This document shows positions 1-11,017 of a DNA stretch of 64,000 bases, piece after piece; positions within the stretch are counted from its first letter, which is position 1, and every line of letters starts with the position of its first letter. The stretch comes from Spongospora subterranea f. sp. subterranea (Eukaryota > Endomyxa: Phytomyxea > Phytomyxea > Plasmodiophorida). The notes beneath the pieces are model-generated. The model was not told the DNA's origin and made no database searches. It worked only from the letters and a program-made list of their open reading frames with translations. The translations under genes and the position numbers were made by a program. The DNA lies in the NCBI GenBank assembly GCA_049724395.1, contig JAUGWO010000198.1, forward strand, positions 1 to 64,000, in the 5' to 3' direction.

Positions 1-392
1 GAGTTATAGCACTCGCTAACGAGTATATTGACCATATAAGTGGTTCTAGAGTATTGATACAATCTGAAAAGGTGATGAAATTGAGGCAGCCACTCCAGAT
101 CAGGTCAATATGTGTATCGGTCATGGTATACGATTCCCTAATCGGTGCACATCGTTCACCCCATTCCTCTCCATTACTAGACCCACGTAAAGGTTCAAAA
201 GGGGACACTCTCCTGAATATGATCCAATGAACATTTCACTTCAGATATTCAAATCTTCCAATTGCACTTCAATATCATTCAATACGATATTAATGGTGAA
301 CTACTTTGTTAGGTCAATGATGTCGCCCATAATTTTATTCGCTGTACGAGATGCAAAAGAACATAAGTAACTTAATAGGGAAACAAAGGCGA

Positions 393-1265
393 TTAACGGC
401 CAATTATGCTCATTCGAGCTGATACAATCTTGAATAATACTATATGATCGTAGTTGTTGACAGGATCAATATGAACTGCTATTTGAGTTGTCTTCTTATA
501 AATGGAATTGATAATCGCCCAGGTTGTCCAGAATCTTGATAATATCTGATACCCTTTGATAAGACATTTAAGGAAGATCCCCTCAGTAATGATCACATTG
601 AATTTCTTGCCCGTCCAGATAATATCCTCTCCTGGATGTATTTCACAGCAATATTTCAATAACATGTCGAATGTGGATGAGCTGTCGTTCATGTACTTCA
701 ATACATCCAACAGTTCGTCAATCTCCAACTTGTTATAGGAGATGGGATAATGTGCAATTGTCCCAACATATTTAAGTGCTTCTTGAAGTACTTTAGGGAG
801 GTGATAATCACGACAAAAGGTGATCACATTAATCACAGTCTCTGGGGTCATCCCGAACCCTTTCTTCAGCTCCAGTTCGCATTGGTCTTTCACTGTATTG
901 TTCATCATGAAATTGGCGATTATAATAACTGAGATCACATCTCGATTAGACTTATATTCCGATGGCTTTACTAAACAATAAACCGTTCGAAGGAACAGGT
1001 CAAACAGCCGATGGGCATCTTCAGGGGGTAAAAGAGATTCATAATCCTTTGACTCATCCGGCAATACAATATCACATATTGATCGTGATCCCGAACAGTT
1101 ATCGTTATGATCCTGGGGCCATTTCACATATTGTTTGATCATTGAGCAGGAGGGCATCATCACCGCTTTATGAACATAGAACTTGACGTCAACTAAACTA
1201 AGAACCAAATCACTCGATGATTCGTTATTGTATAGGGCCTGTACGACTGATTCAATACAGTCCAT
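393..1265 (-). CDS. BTB/POZ-domain protein, type A copy 1
   Basis: An uninterrupted single-exon ORF of 290 residues. Residues 15-110 look like a BTB/POZ fold: the segment SSSDLVLSLVDVKFYVHKAV matches the usual 'SD(V/L)xL...FxxHKxVL' BTB opening. The rest resembles a BACK-like helical region, with the family-wide segments KDQCELEL, HLPKVLQEALKYVG and LLKYCCEIHPG. BTB proteins usually dimerise and act as cullin-3 adaptors or chromatin factors, but no kelch, zinc-finger or MATH partner domain is visible, so the role is unknown. Its nearest relative is 10145-11017, which differs at only about a dozen residues. Types B and C are more distant. Unlike most B and C members, this type lacks the C-terminal CxxC motif. 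The first in-frame ATG aligns with the starts of the other copies. No intron is needed. Confidence 0.85.
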   Translation of the reverse strand: MDCIESVVQALYNNESSSDLVLSLVDVKFYVHKAVMMPSCSMIKQYVKWPQDHNDNCSGSRSICDIVLPDESKDYESLLPPEDAHRLFDLFLRTVYCLVKPSEYKSNRDVISVIIIANFMMNNTVKDQCELELKKGFGMTPETVINVITFCRDYHLPKVLQEALKYVGTIAHYPISYNKLEIDELLDVLKYMNDSSSTFDMLLKYCCEIHPGEDIIWTGKKFNVIITEGIFLKCLIKGYQILSRFWTTWAIINSIYKKTTQIAVHIDPVNNYDHIVLFKIVSARMSIIGR

Positions 1266-1499
1266 ATCCGAATCACTACTGCCGTAGCCAGGTCTTGGCT
1301 GGTTTGAGTATACCTATCTCCTATCTCCTATCCGGGTCCTCTTTGCCGATTAGCGGTAATCGGTTCGAAATCGCCGCTTGAAATGGAAATATTTTCAAAA
1401 TTGACCAATGAATAGCCTGGCTCTGAATATCAAATTATTGCATCGCTTCCATCAAACTCGTCGTGATGAGTGGTTGGAGACCTTTTTATTGTATTAAAC

Positions 1500-2345
1500 A
1501 AAAGAGAGACATAGTGTGACAGCCTTTTTAGCTGCTAATTGGGTCAAACCAACTGCCAGCGAATATGGCGTTTCTCCAGCTCAAATCCGCCGATGGCAAA
1601 AGAAGATGTTTTTGCAGATTGCGGCAATGCAGAGGTTCAGACCATTCAGCATTACATTGAACAGATCGTCAAACCGTGGATTAAGGCCCATGATAGGCAA
1701 TTGGGCTACCTGCAACTGGATCATTTCAAATGTCTCATAATGAAATCCGATCGCAATGCAGCCAACCGAATATGGACCTCAGATTGATAATAACTCCTGC
1801 CGTATATACGGTGTGGCCTTCGATCTATCCCTCGTGATCTCTCTATAACACCTCCTTTCTTCAGCTCATTCCCTCTGGATTGACAACATACGGCGAGAGT
1901 GGCAAATCCTTGACGTTGGCATAAATAAACCATTTGCAGCAGCGGTCAAAAGTATATACAAATGGCTGCCAACGCACGAACGTTTGGATAAGCCAAACCG
2001 AGCCGACAATTTGTCACGGATTGGGTCATGACAGAATGGGCCTTAATCACAGCAAAGACTATTCGAGACACAATCTAAAACACATTGTGCTCGCCTCTCA
2101 ATTAAACGTGATTGGTTCATTCGAACACTACAATCTCATTAACCAACAAGCAATCGAATGGAGTTTAGTGATATCGCCAAACCCTACTTCAGGGGTAAAA
2201 ATTGGTAAACTCAGTGCAACTCTTCTGGAAGGGGCTTATGACAAGGCGCATATACAATATATTCGAAAGATGGGGATAACTTCGCGCTCAGAATGGAATC
2301 AACATTTACAAAATCAGTTTCAACAGCCCGAACCTGTTTCATGAT
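1500..2345 (+). mobile_element. Decayed pogo-type (DDE_1) transposase, copy 1
   Basis: The opening at 1516 reads as a helix-turn-helix (TASEYGVSPAQIRRWQKK), typical of the N-terminal DNA-binding domain of pogo/jerky-type transposases. Further on, in changing frames, come a YIEQIVKPWIKAHD segment (1640-1690) and a VGINKPFAAAVKSIYKWLP-like block near 1916-1980. That block resembles the conserved 'DVGxNKPFK' sequence after the last catalytic aspartate of this superfamily. The central catalytic core is missing, and several frameshifts and stops break the frame, so it is a dead remnant. The same remnant, with the same internal loss, lies at 11250-12000, so it was already broken before the segment duplicated. 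About 90 bp at 1797-1893 is present only in this copy. Confidence 0.6.
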
Positions 2346-3120
2346 AGCGACAACGTGTCTTTTATGTCTTTAATCGCCAACCGATTTTTAAAGGTGAATA
2401 CACATAATTTGCTTGATGAGAGAGCCCAAAAATCACGAGGCTGTTTTATGTGGTACTTACCGGCGTGTCTCGTTGTGTTTTTTAACACACATTTAGATCA
2501 TCCATGATATATCAACTTTACCTTTGCCGAACGGTTTTTTTATCTCCAAAGTCGAAGGTTCCAACCGGATTTCGATTGCAGTTTTGGTTATGAGTTTAAA
2601 ATTCGTTAGAGCGTTGCCGTTGAACTCCACAGCATTGGGTGTGATTAGGGAGAATACTGATCAGGTATATCACAACTGACCCTCCTGCTGTTATAACGCC
2701 AGTCTGATCCCGTTTAAATTCAGATTTTGATTACCCGAACAATTAGTATTCTCTTCCGCAGCTTCCAACATTCGCTGACGACTTTACCGACATTGGGCGG
2801 CACTCGCATATAGGGATGCCCCCAATTGATATATAAAGATGGCAATAATTAATCTTGGAATATATACTGTAAAATCCAAACAAATACTGGTGAAAGTGGT
2901 TCTAAAGTGTCAATACAATCTCAAAAGGTATAATAGTGCTAATGAAATCGAGGCAGGGACTCCAATCAGGTACATTGTTGGCAAGAGGGCAGAAAGAGTG
3001 AAGAGAGACAGGAGAGCAGAGGACCGAAGGCACACTAGCTGCAAAAACCAACATAACGAACTTTCTCTGATAGAACGAAAACTGATTTATTTGGTATTTG
3101 GTGTTGAAGAAAAAGTATCG
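2346..3120. other. Intergenic region, no gene seen
   Basis: The stretch between the transposase remnant and the next BTB gene has only short, unconvincing ORFs. A motif reading 'gaggctgttttatgtg' at about 2430 recurs near 9540 and, in altered form, near 12006, so part of this spacer is a dispersed local repeat related to the duplicated block. The segment just before 3121 (tttatttggtatttggtgtt) is shared with the region before 12831 and belongs to the 3' flank of the type B BTB genes. Confidence 0.5.
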
Positions 3121-4053
3121 TTACCAACAATTGCGACTGCAAAAATGACAAGAACCTGTGGAAGGGATTTGGTTCAACCGATCCAACACGATTTTGTACA
3201 AAAACAGATTCGAATAATCTTGGCCAGATTCAAGATTAACTACAATGCGACTTGTTCGATTATATATTCGCTTAACAAACGCCGCAGTTGTCCAGGATTT
3301 TGATAATATCTCATATCCTTTAATAAGGCACTCTAGACGATCCTGCTGAGTAATTATGATCTTATGGTCATTTCCCTCCCAGTGAATATTTGTTTCGGGA
3401 TTCACTTGACTGCAATATTTCAATAGGAGTTCAAATGTGATGAACGGGCCACATCTCATGTGCTCCAATACACCCAAAAGCTCTGCAATTTCCATCTTGA
3501 GTATCTGTGGATAGGCGGTGGGTTGATGACCTATTGTCCCAAAGTATTTGAGTATTTCCTGAAGTAGTTTAGCGAGGTGATATTTGCGACAGATTGTGAT
3601 CAAATCCGGAACATTTGATGGGAGCGTCACGAACCGCTTTACCAGGGCAAATTCGCATTGCTCTTTAACTTTATCGCTCATCATGAAGTTGGCGATTATA
3701 AGAATTAAAAGCACATCTTGGATAGACTGATACTCAGATGGGTTTACTAGACCGTAAACTGTTCGAAGGAAAAGGTCGAACAGCCGATTGGCCTCACCAG
3801 GTGAAAGGTTCACAGATCCAAATGACTCTGGTATTGACATATCCGGTAATACAATATCACATATTGATCGTGATCCCGAACAGTTATCGTTATTATCATC
3901 GAGCCATTTCACATATTGTTCGATCATTGAGCAGGCGGGCATCATCACCGCTTTGTGAACATAGAACTCGACCTTCGATAATTTAAGAACTAAATCACTC
4001 ACTGATTCGTTATTAAATACCGCCTCTAATGCTGATTTCATTATGGTCGTCAT
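3121..4053 (-). CDS. BTB/POZ-domain protein, type B copy 1
   Basis: A single-exon ORF of 310 residues. The BTB region spans about residues 15-115 (SVSDLVLKLSKVEFYVHKAV, then MMPACSMIEQYVKW and ICDIVLPDMS). It is followed by the family's helical region (LAKLLQEILKYFGTIGHQPT, LLKYCSQVNPETNIHWEGND). The last dozen residues contain Cys in a CxxC pattern (SCHFCSRNC), which type A lacks and which could bind a metal; that is inference. The nearest relative is 12831-13733, at the same offset as the type A pair. Function is unknown beyond a likely role in protein-protein interaction. Confidence 0.85.
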   Translation of the reverse strand: MTTIMKSALEAVFNNESVSDLVLKLSKVEFYVHKAVMMPACSMIEQYVKWLDDNNDNCSGSRSICDIVLPDMSIPESFGSVNLSPGEANRLFDLFLRTVYGLVNPSEYQSIQDVLLILIIANFMMSDKVKEQCEFALVKRFVTLPSNVPDLITICRKYHLAKLLQEILKYFGTIGHQPTAYPQILKMEIAELLGVLEHMRCGPFITFELLLKYCSQVNPETNIHWEGNDHKIIITQQDRLECLIKGYEILSKSWTTAAFVKRIYNRTSRIVVNLESGQDYSNLFLYKIVLDRLNQIPSTGSCHFCSRNCW

Positions 4054-5240
4054 TTCAAAAAGCCAAACAATTTTTGTCCGATCCGGAGTTCAAAAACGCT
4101 GAATGATCTTCGGCCGCTGAATACCTATATTCAAACCACATTGTCAATAATATTCACCTACTGTTTCAGCCGCTTCAACTCAATTTTGGGTCATTTTTGG
4201 CTCCAAGGAAACCCTGTTGGTAAAGATTCAAATTCTATATCTGACGTTATCATCATTATATTTTGCCTTATGGAGGTGCCGACCAACGTAAACAGTTAAG
4301 ACTATTGGTTTTCACGTGCGATTTCTCTGAGACAGCAGGCTCTGGTTTCGGTATTTCTTGGCGTAAACACTGCAATTTCGTGACTGATGAAAACAGCTAA
4401 TCTCGAGCGTTCTTGCTGGTGCTGTTCAGTACACTAAAAGAACATTGTCGCGAGTATGTCGCAATAGCGCCCTCGTCCAGCCTGAAAAACGCGAGGAATA
4501 TTAGAAGTCGGTTCGCCAACTGCAATACTTAGAGTGGAGACCGTCACAAGTGAACTCAATTGCACATCGTCCATGGCTAATTCTTTTATCCTTGAATGTC
4601 GATGCAGACCGAATGCTCGCGTCAGCGAATCAGTCGGTATAAAGCAACTAATCTTATCAAAACAAGTAAATGTGCACAGGAATGTGTTAAAGGCGTTTTT
4701 CAGTCCACTGCTTAAAAATAAAAAACTCTCCATCGGAGTGTGTTAACTAGTTTTATTGATATTCGGTGTTGGTGGAAACGGATTATAGGTTGGGCTTTGG
4801 GAGGTTGTCACAGCATTATCATCGACCAGCGTCGAGAAATGAACAGTCCTTCGATGATGGGGTGTTCTCCTGCCACAGATTTGATCGTAAGGCGCAACAA
4901 GCGTGTTAGGCGTCCTCCAGGGTTCCTGAACCTACACAGCCAAGATCGCCCCCGACATGGATGACCTTTCACACTTTCTTCCTACACGATGAGGTCACAA
5001 TCTGCGAACACGTGCGATATGTATATAGCATTGGAGGATTGTTGAATGCGGCTGATATCGATCATCTTAAGTTAAGTCTTCGGCTGATCCAATATGAGGA
5101 GCACAACAAGGAGCGCCTTTGTTTGGTGCACAAGAGTACTGCAAACACTGTGTGGTACACGACGTCTGCACGCAAGAGTTAAACACTCGCGGTCGACAAA
5201 CAGACGCTTCAAAGAGTTCTGATTTTATTACCTAATAGGA
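4054..5240. other. Intergenic region beside a retroelement nest
   Basis: The first 80 bases upstream of the BTB gene resemble those upstream of 13733 (shared 'ccaaacaat' and 'ggagttcaaa' words). Similarity then stops, so sequence from about 4150 on was probably inserted here or lost from the second unit. Open frames at 4434-4733 (minus) and 4961-5182 (plus) match no family I recognise. They may be worn parts of the neighbouring retroelement, but nothing in them proves it. Confidence 0.4.
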
Positions 5241-7990
5241 TCACACAGCCGTACCCGAATTACCCGGCAGGTAATACACTCCTTCCGTTAAAACGACAAT
5301 GAAAGAAAAACGCTTGAACCAAACCTGGGACATCTTCGGCGATGATGTCGTGCGGTTCCCAAGTAGCGTCGGAAACTTCAAAACCAAAATATATTTGAAA
5401 AGATGCCAGCACTTCGGCGGCTGTTTGCTGATAAACAGATAGTCGTGGTGGATGACTTTGTTCGGTGAATCACATTTCCGAACAGAAGCGGAATAATTTG
5501 TACCTTTCACGCGAAGACAGTGTAAACAGTGCAGAACAAAATCGTTCACTGTCGACTTGATATTTGGCCACCAAAAATGCTCAGCGATCGTGGCAAGCGT
5601 GGCGTCGGGAACATGATGAGGTGAAAGTCCCATATGGGCGATAACACAATGTGGATCTGCAAAGGCTCTGTAGGAATCCCAATCTGATGGTCGCGGGTCT
5701 TCCACGCCAAATCAGTCGCGTCGATGACCAGTTCGATGTCGTCTTTCAAGATGAAAACACGGCCATCGTGTGAGCGATTTGAAGAATGAATAAAATCTGA
5801 CTGGGTCGTGTCCGATTGATTTCCATTCCCAAGATGTGAGAAATGTCCTGCAAATCTTTCATCTTGAATTGTGCTGAGAGTTCGCCCTTTATCGTGTTGA
5901 TTGATTCAGTATTCTTCGATATTATGATTAAGTCATCGACATATACGCCTATCGTCACGTTTTCGCCGTTTTGCTGCCTTTCGAAGATACATGGGTCGCT
6001 CTTGAGTTGTCGAAATCCAATCTTGGTAAGGAAAAAGAGGAAAATGTATTCCACCACGCTCGTCCGGATTGATGCAGTCCATAAGTTGCTTTGTGTAGCC
6101 GACACACCAGTTGTTCATTTCCGGATTGCACGAATCCTTCTGGCTGTCGAATGTATATCTCCTCGTCGATCTTTCCATTGAGATATGCCGTATCGACATC
6201 CATCTGATGAATCTCATGGTCTCGATTTGCTGCAATAGATAACAGTAAACGTAGGGTCGTACTTGACATAACGGGAGCGAATGTTTCGTAGAAGTCGATT
6301 CCGGGCCGTTGTCTAAATCCTTGCGCCACCAACCGGGCCTTGTGCCGAATTGAATTGCCGTGTACATCTTCTTTGATTTTGAATACCCACTTTGTGCCTA
6401 TTGCCGTCCGCCCCTTCGGCAAGTTCGTGAGCGACCAAGTCCCATTGCTGATCAAGGATTGATATTCTTGCAGCATCGCTTTCTCCCACTCAATCGCGTC
6501 CGACCGTTGTAAAGCCTCTGTTCGTGTTACTGGTTCTCGATCTATCATGTTAACGAATTCTTCGTGAAATCGCGCAGGTTGAGTCTCGAACACGATCTGG
6601 TCGTCTATGTAGGTTCCCATTTTCGTCGCCGTTTTGTAACATTTCGTTTTCGATTATATGCACGTGATCGTCGTCGTTTTCGGTATCTGGTTTCCTTTGG
6701 GTGTGGTCCTGATCGTTTGTGGATTCCTCGAAGTCGTCGCATTCTTGAGCGTTGCCTCCGCTTCTACCGTATCCCAGGATGTTTTCGTTGAACTTTACAC
6801 TTTGATGATTGCGTCGTCGCCGTTCGGTTTGACGGGGACGCCCAATCGGGTCTTAAGATCAGCTCAGACGTTGACTTCTCCAGCCGTGTGCTGGATGTCG
6901 AAATTTTATTGAGAGATGTGCATTTCCCATCGGGCGAGGCGGTCCTCCGAGTGACGGGAAATTGAAGATGTTGGTGATGTTGGGTCGAGGATGTTGACCA
7001 AGTTACGATGATCGGTAAATATTGTAAATGAGTACTGGGTCTGGAGGAAATTTCAAACGATGGACCCCTTCATCGATAGGGAATCCCTCTTTCTCTATCG
7101 TTGCCCAGCGCAGTTGACTTCCCTTAAACGAGCCACTGATGAAGGCCAATGGTTCATGTTGTTGTTTTCGAAAAGTTTTTGCCTCTGTCGGTCAGGGGAT
7201 CTGTGTAAGGAAAACTGACCAGAAACCGTTCGAAGCATCAGGAGAGAAGCATAGTCTCCAGTCGTCCTTTATGTCCTTGATGGACGAGATTGACGCGTCG
7301 CAATTGTGTTTGCTGTGCTCCACCAACTGGATACGAGGGAACATACCACGTTATGCCCATTTGATCTATCCTTTGCAGAAACTACTAGTCCGCTGCGCCA
7401 AAATTGTCGATCTGCTGTAAATCCGCTGCAGTAGTCGGGACGTTAAGAGTTGCTAATGCGGATACCATATCTGGGTCGAATGACGTCCCTTCAGCTGAAA
7501 AATAACGCGACTGCACCATTTTACTGAGTTCTTATAGAGATGACATCGATTCGGATTGAGTTTGATGCCGAAGGGAGCCAAAAGGCCAAGAAGCGTGTTG
7601 AGCAAATGAAAATAATCATTGATGTTTTGGGCATAACCCAACAGGTCATCAACCCACAATAAGTCATCATTATACAGGAGATCGCCTAAAACCTCTTGAA
7701 TTCCCGCTTGGAACGCGAAAACGACGACGACCAATCCTTGAGTGATTGGTCGTGGCGTGTAGACTGCTTCATGGGTCATGAAATAACAGCGTTCCTGCGA
7801 TTCGGGATGTCGGGGAACTGCCAGTAGCCTTTGAAGGCGCCCAGCAATATATAAATCGATGTGTTGTATCTATATGTGGCATCGGCCAAATTGTTCGTTC
7901 TGATCGGCTGTTCACATCTTTAGAATCGATGCATAGACGATGACCACGAACGGACGTGGAAATTACACCAAAAGGTGTATATTACAAGAT
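5241..7990 (-). mobile_element. Fossil Ty3/gypsy element, decayed and incomplete
   Basis: Read on the minus strand, the pieces come in the order expected for a Ty3/gypsy pol gene. Reverse transcriptase is at about 7990-7450, with a WVDDLLGYA active-site-like motif. RNase H is at about 7140-6840 (FTDHRNL and a final HTAGEVN-like block). The zinc-binding part of the integrase is at 5705-5241 (HMG, FWWPNI and CLHC motifs). A Ty1/copia piece lies between RNase H and integrase. No long terminal repeats could be identified. The element is broken at many places and looks old. Another reverse-transcriptase piece of this superfamily lies at 12050-12490. Confidence 0.75.
5746..6620 (-). mobile_element. 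Fossil Ty1/copia reverse-transcriptase fragment
   Basis: The minus strand encodes the Ty1/copia reverse-transcriptase region. Motifs include WVFKIKEDVHGN, HKARLVAQGF, the MDVDTAYLNGKIDEEIY block and a YVDDLIII active-site motif. These separate it clearly from the Ty3/gypsy pieces on either side, so the copia sequence probably inserted into the gypsy element. Only part of pol remains and it carries a few breaks. The motifs are better preserved than those of the surrounding gypsy element, which suggests a younger insertion. No terminal repeats were found. Confidence 0.85.
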
Positions 7991-8716
7991 GTATTGTTTG
8001 AATTTAGCGTCAAAATTGGAATTTAGGATCTGAAATATTGAACATCAGAAGTTTTTAGCTGTTGCTAGTGCTGTTTACTGTGAAGAAAGAGCTTTACGTG
8101 AAGGTTTGCATTTTTATACGAATTATTTTAATTTGGAACGTATGGAGGTAGATGGTGAAAACATTTACATGGTGGTGAAGGATGGTTTTGGCAAAAGACA
8201 CGTGTATTGATGGTGATTATACCTGTATTAAAAATGCTGGAAGACGTAAATAAATACAACCGGAAGAGATATTAAAATGGTATTATGATGACATTGACGG
8301 GTAGGATTTACGCGCCAGCGGTAGCATTTACCGGGGCACAAAAGGCACAAAATTGGGAGTAGTATGTTGAACCACAATACTTCAGTGCCTTTTTGTGGTT
8401 TAGAGTCTAGTTAAGGCAGAGGAAAGTGGTCGGAGGGACTGGGAGACGTATCAGGAGAGATTCGAGAATGCTGGAAGGAATCAACTCAGTTAATCATGTA
8501 CAGCGCTTGTAGGTTCTTGGTGGCGAGTTGCCGGTTCCCGCACGTGAAGGAGACGGATTCATCGGTGAGTAAGTTTTTGAACGATGGTGACAATAGGGTT
8601 TAGCCGTGTGAATGCAACGTGCATATCCACCAAGGACGCGTTTGGATGATTGCACATGGGTATTATAATATTGGAGAAGCAAAACGAGCGAATATGAGTT
8701 TAGTGCGACAGGTATT
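7991..8716. other. Intergenic region, no gene seen
   Basis: No ORF here has a recognisable domain. The short minus-strand frame at 8494-8682 has no family features. The region lies between the gypsy remnant and a decayed BTB copy and may be worn repeat sequence, but I see no structure that proves it. Confidence 0.4.
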
Positions 8717-9330
8717 TTGGAACTGAGAAGGAGTCTCTAGGGTTGAAAGTATCCGAGTGAATTTGCAGGAGAGTAAGCAGCGCCAGAGAAACAACGAATG
8801 GATTGATACAGTATCGGTTTATCGCAAAGATCACCTCCCTAAATTGCTTCAAAAAACGCTTAACATGTTGGGACAATAGCACATCAACCCACAGATAATG
8901 AAGAAATTAATTTATTGGAGGTTGAAGGACTATTGGAAGTGTTAAAGTATTTCGTCGGCGACTCATCCATCATTTTCGAACTCCTATTGAAATATTGCAG
9001 TCAAGTAAATCGACCAAGGGATATTCACCATCAGGGAAATGATGACAAGATCATTATCACTCGACAGGATCGACTGGAATGTCTCGACAGGATCGACTGG
9101 AATGTCTTATTAAAGGATATGAAATATTATCGACATACTGGGCAACTTGGGCCGTTATCGACCATATTATAATCGTACAAATGTCACTGTAATTAATGGT
9201 TCATCTGGTCAAGATTATTCGAATTATCAAATTCGTTCGGATCGAATGAGAAAAATTCCTCGAAATTTTAGCCTTACTCTTGACGATGATTATCGCCACG
9301 GTTTCGCCTTTTATTTTGAAATGTTGTGAA
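8717..9330 (+). pseudogene. Decayed BTB-family copy, C-terminal half
   Basis: The plus strand encodes the second half of the BTB-family protein in more than one frame. A HLPKLLQKTLN-like piece at about 8836 is followed by the ORF from 8915 (LLEVLKYFVGDSSIIFELLL, KYCSQVNRPRDIH). The N-terminal BTB domain is absent. The stretch gacaggatcgactggaatgt occurs twice in direct succession at about 9063-9108. This is a 22-23 bp tandem duplication inside the conserved QDRLECLIKGYE block and it shifts the frame. Later stops confirm loss of function. It lies opposite in strand to all six intact copies. Confidence 0.8.
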
Positions 9331-9751
9331 TTATAATATCGAGTTTATATACCAATAGTTCCATATACTGTTGATCTCTTTAATTACTTGACTATTCATT
9401 TCAATACTCAATGGGGGGAAGATATAAAACTGGTGCAGTCAACGAACAGGGTATTTAAAGAGATAGTACACGGTGTCATCATCACCAGAAATCATTGACA
9501 ATCGAATAATGAGCTGGTAAAGATGATTATGGTTAGAATTGAGGCTGTTTTATGTGATACTGATCGACGTGTCCCTGAACATTTTGAAGTCAACTAAACC
9601 GGATTCCGGAAGCACTTTTTGATTATGATTAGTTTCCAAACTTCGTGGAGTTGTGGAAGCAATATGAGATTACTGATCAGGTATTTCACAAGTGCCTTCT
9701 TGCTGTTAAAACGCCGGTCTGTCTTGTCTTCAACTTTTGTTGATTTGCACA
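9331..9751. other. Spacer between duplication units
   Basis: No gene is visible. The part from about 9539 to 9730 resembles the spacer at 2430-2720, sharing 'gaggctgttttatgtg' and 'tactgatcaggtat'. It leads directly into the second copy of the duplicated block at 9752, so it probably marks the junction of the two units. Confidence 0.5.
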
Positions 9752-10144
9752 TGAGTTATAGCACTCGCTAACGAGTATATTGACCATATAAGTGGTTCTA
9801 GAGTATTAATACAATCTGAAAAGGTGATGAAATTGAGGCAGCCACTCGAGATCAGGTCAATATGTGTATCGGTCATGGTATACGATTCCCTAATCGGTGC
9901 ACATCGTTCACCCCATTCCTCTCCATTACTAGACCCACGTAATGGTTCAAAGGGGGACACTCTCCTGAATATGATCCAATGAACATTTCACTTCAGATAT
10001 TCAAATCTTCCAATTGCACTTCAATATCATTCAATACGATATTAATGGTGAACTACTTTGTTAGGTCAATGATGTCGCCCATAATTTTATTCGCTGTACG
10101 AGATGCAAAAGAACATAAGTAACTTAATAGGGAAACAAAGGCGA

Positions 10145-11017
10145 TTAACGGCCAATTATGCTCATTCGAGCTGATACAATCTTGAATAATACTATATGAT
10201 CGTAGTTGTTGACAGGATCAATCTGAACTGCTATTTGAGTTGTCTTCTTATATATGGAATTGATAATCGCCCAGGTTGTCCAGAATTTAGATAATATCTG
10301 ATACCCTTTGATAAGACATTTCAGGAAGATCCCCTCAGTAATGATCACATTGAATTTCTTGCCCGTCCAGATAATATCCTCTCCTGGATGTATTTCACAG
10401 CAATATTTCAATAGAATGTGGAATGCGGATGAGCTGTCGTTCATGTACTTCAATACATCCAACAGTTCTTCAATCTCCAACTTGTTATAGGAGATGGGAT
10501 AATGTGCAATTGTCCCAACATATTTAAGTGCTTCTTGAAGTACTTTAGGGAGGTGGTAATCACGACAAAAGGTGATCACATTAATCACAGTCTCTGGGGC
10601 CATCCCGAACCCTTTCTTCAGCTCCAGTTCGCATTGGTCTTTCACTGTATTGTTCATCATGAAATTGGCGATTACAACAACTGAGATCACATCTTGATTA
10701 AACTTATATTCCGATGGCTTTACTAAACAATAAACCGTTCGAAGGAACAGATCAAACAGCCGATGGGAATCTTCAGGGGGTAAAAGAGATTCATAATCCT
10801 TTGACATATCCGGCAATACAATATCACATATTGATCGTGATCCCGAACAGTTATCGTTATGATCCTGGGGCCATTTCACATATTGTTTGATCATTGAGCA
10901 GGAGGGCATCATCACCGCTTTATGAACATAGAACTTGACGTCAACTAAACTAAGAACCAAATCACTCGATGATTCGTTATTGTATAGGGCCTGTACGACT
11001 GATTCAATACAGTCCAT
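10145..11017 (-). CDS. BTB/POZ-domain protein, type A copy 2
   Basis: A single-exon ORF of 290 residues, nearly identical to the product of 393-1265. Substitutions are scattered and conservative (for example D/M before SKDYESLL, and R/K in the ILSKFWTTW segment). The full frame is preserved, as expected if both copies are expressed or the duplication is recent. Domain layout is the same: BTB at about residues 15-110, then the helical C-terminal half, without the CxxC tail of types B and C. Confidence 0.85.
   Translation of the reverse strand: MDCIESVVQALYNNESSSDLVLSLVDVKFYVHKAVMMPSCSMIKQYVKWPQDHNDNCSGSRSICDIVLPDMSKDYESLLPPEDSHRLFDLFLRTVYCLVKPSEYKFNQDVISVVVIANFMMNNTVKDQCELELKKGFGMAPETVINVITFCRDYHLPKVLQEALKYVGTIAHYPISYNKLEIEELLDVLKYMNDSSSAFHILLKYCCEIHPGEDIIWTGKKFNVIITEGIFLKCLIKGYQILSKFWTTWAIINSIYKKTTQIAVQIDPVNNYDHIVLFKIVSARMSIIGR

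Larger units (their letters stand above)
1..2480. repeat. Segmental duplication, first copy
   Basis: The sequence from base 1 recurs almost unchanged from base 9752, in the same orientation. The copies share the downstream flank, the whole BTB gene and its upstream region. Similarity continues more weakly through the transposase remnant to about 2480 here and 12040 in the second copy. The next BTB gene (3121-4053) also has a counterpart at the same offset (12831-13733), so the original unit was about 4 kb or longer. This copy has roughly 90 bp of extra sequence near 1797-1893 that the second copy lacks. The first 1.3 kb is far better conserved than the rest, which fits a recent duplication, local gene conversion or selection on the BTB gene. 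The left border lies outside the window. Confidence 0.9.

Noticed and set aside
556-932. Plus-strand ORFs opposite the BTB gene (also at 10308-10684 and 3738-3986)
   Set aside because: They are antisense shadows of the conserved BTB genes. They recur only because the sense genes are duplicated, and encode no recognisable domain.
1346-1363. Hairpin ccgattagcggtaatcgg followed by a B-box-like ggttcgaaatc upstream of type A BTB genes
   Set aside because: It recalls a tRNA-like or SINE internal promoter, but there is no A box at proper spacing and no cloverleaf. In the second copy the B-box word is altered.
4434-4733. Minus-strand 99-residue ORF
   Set aside because: No domain, repeat or signal, and no counterpart in the second duplication unit; most likely chance or worn repeat sequence.
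6564-6912. Plus-strand ORFs rich in Arg across the copia/gypsy border
   Set aside because: Antisense shadows of the retroelement pol sequence; composition bias only.
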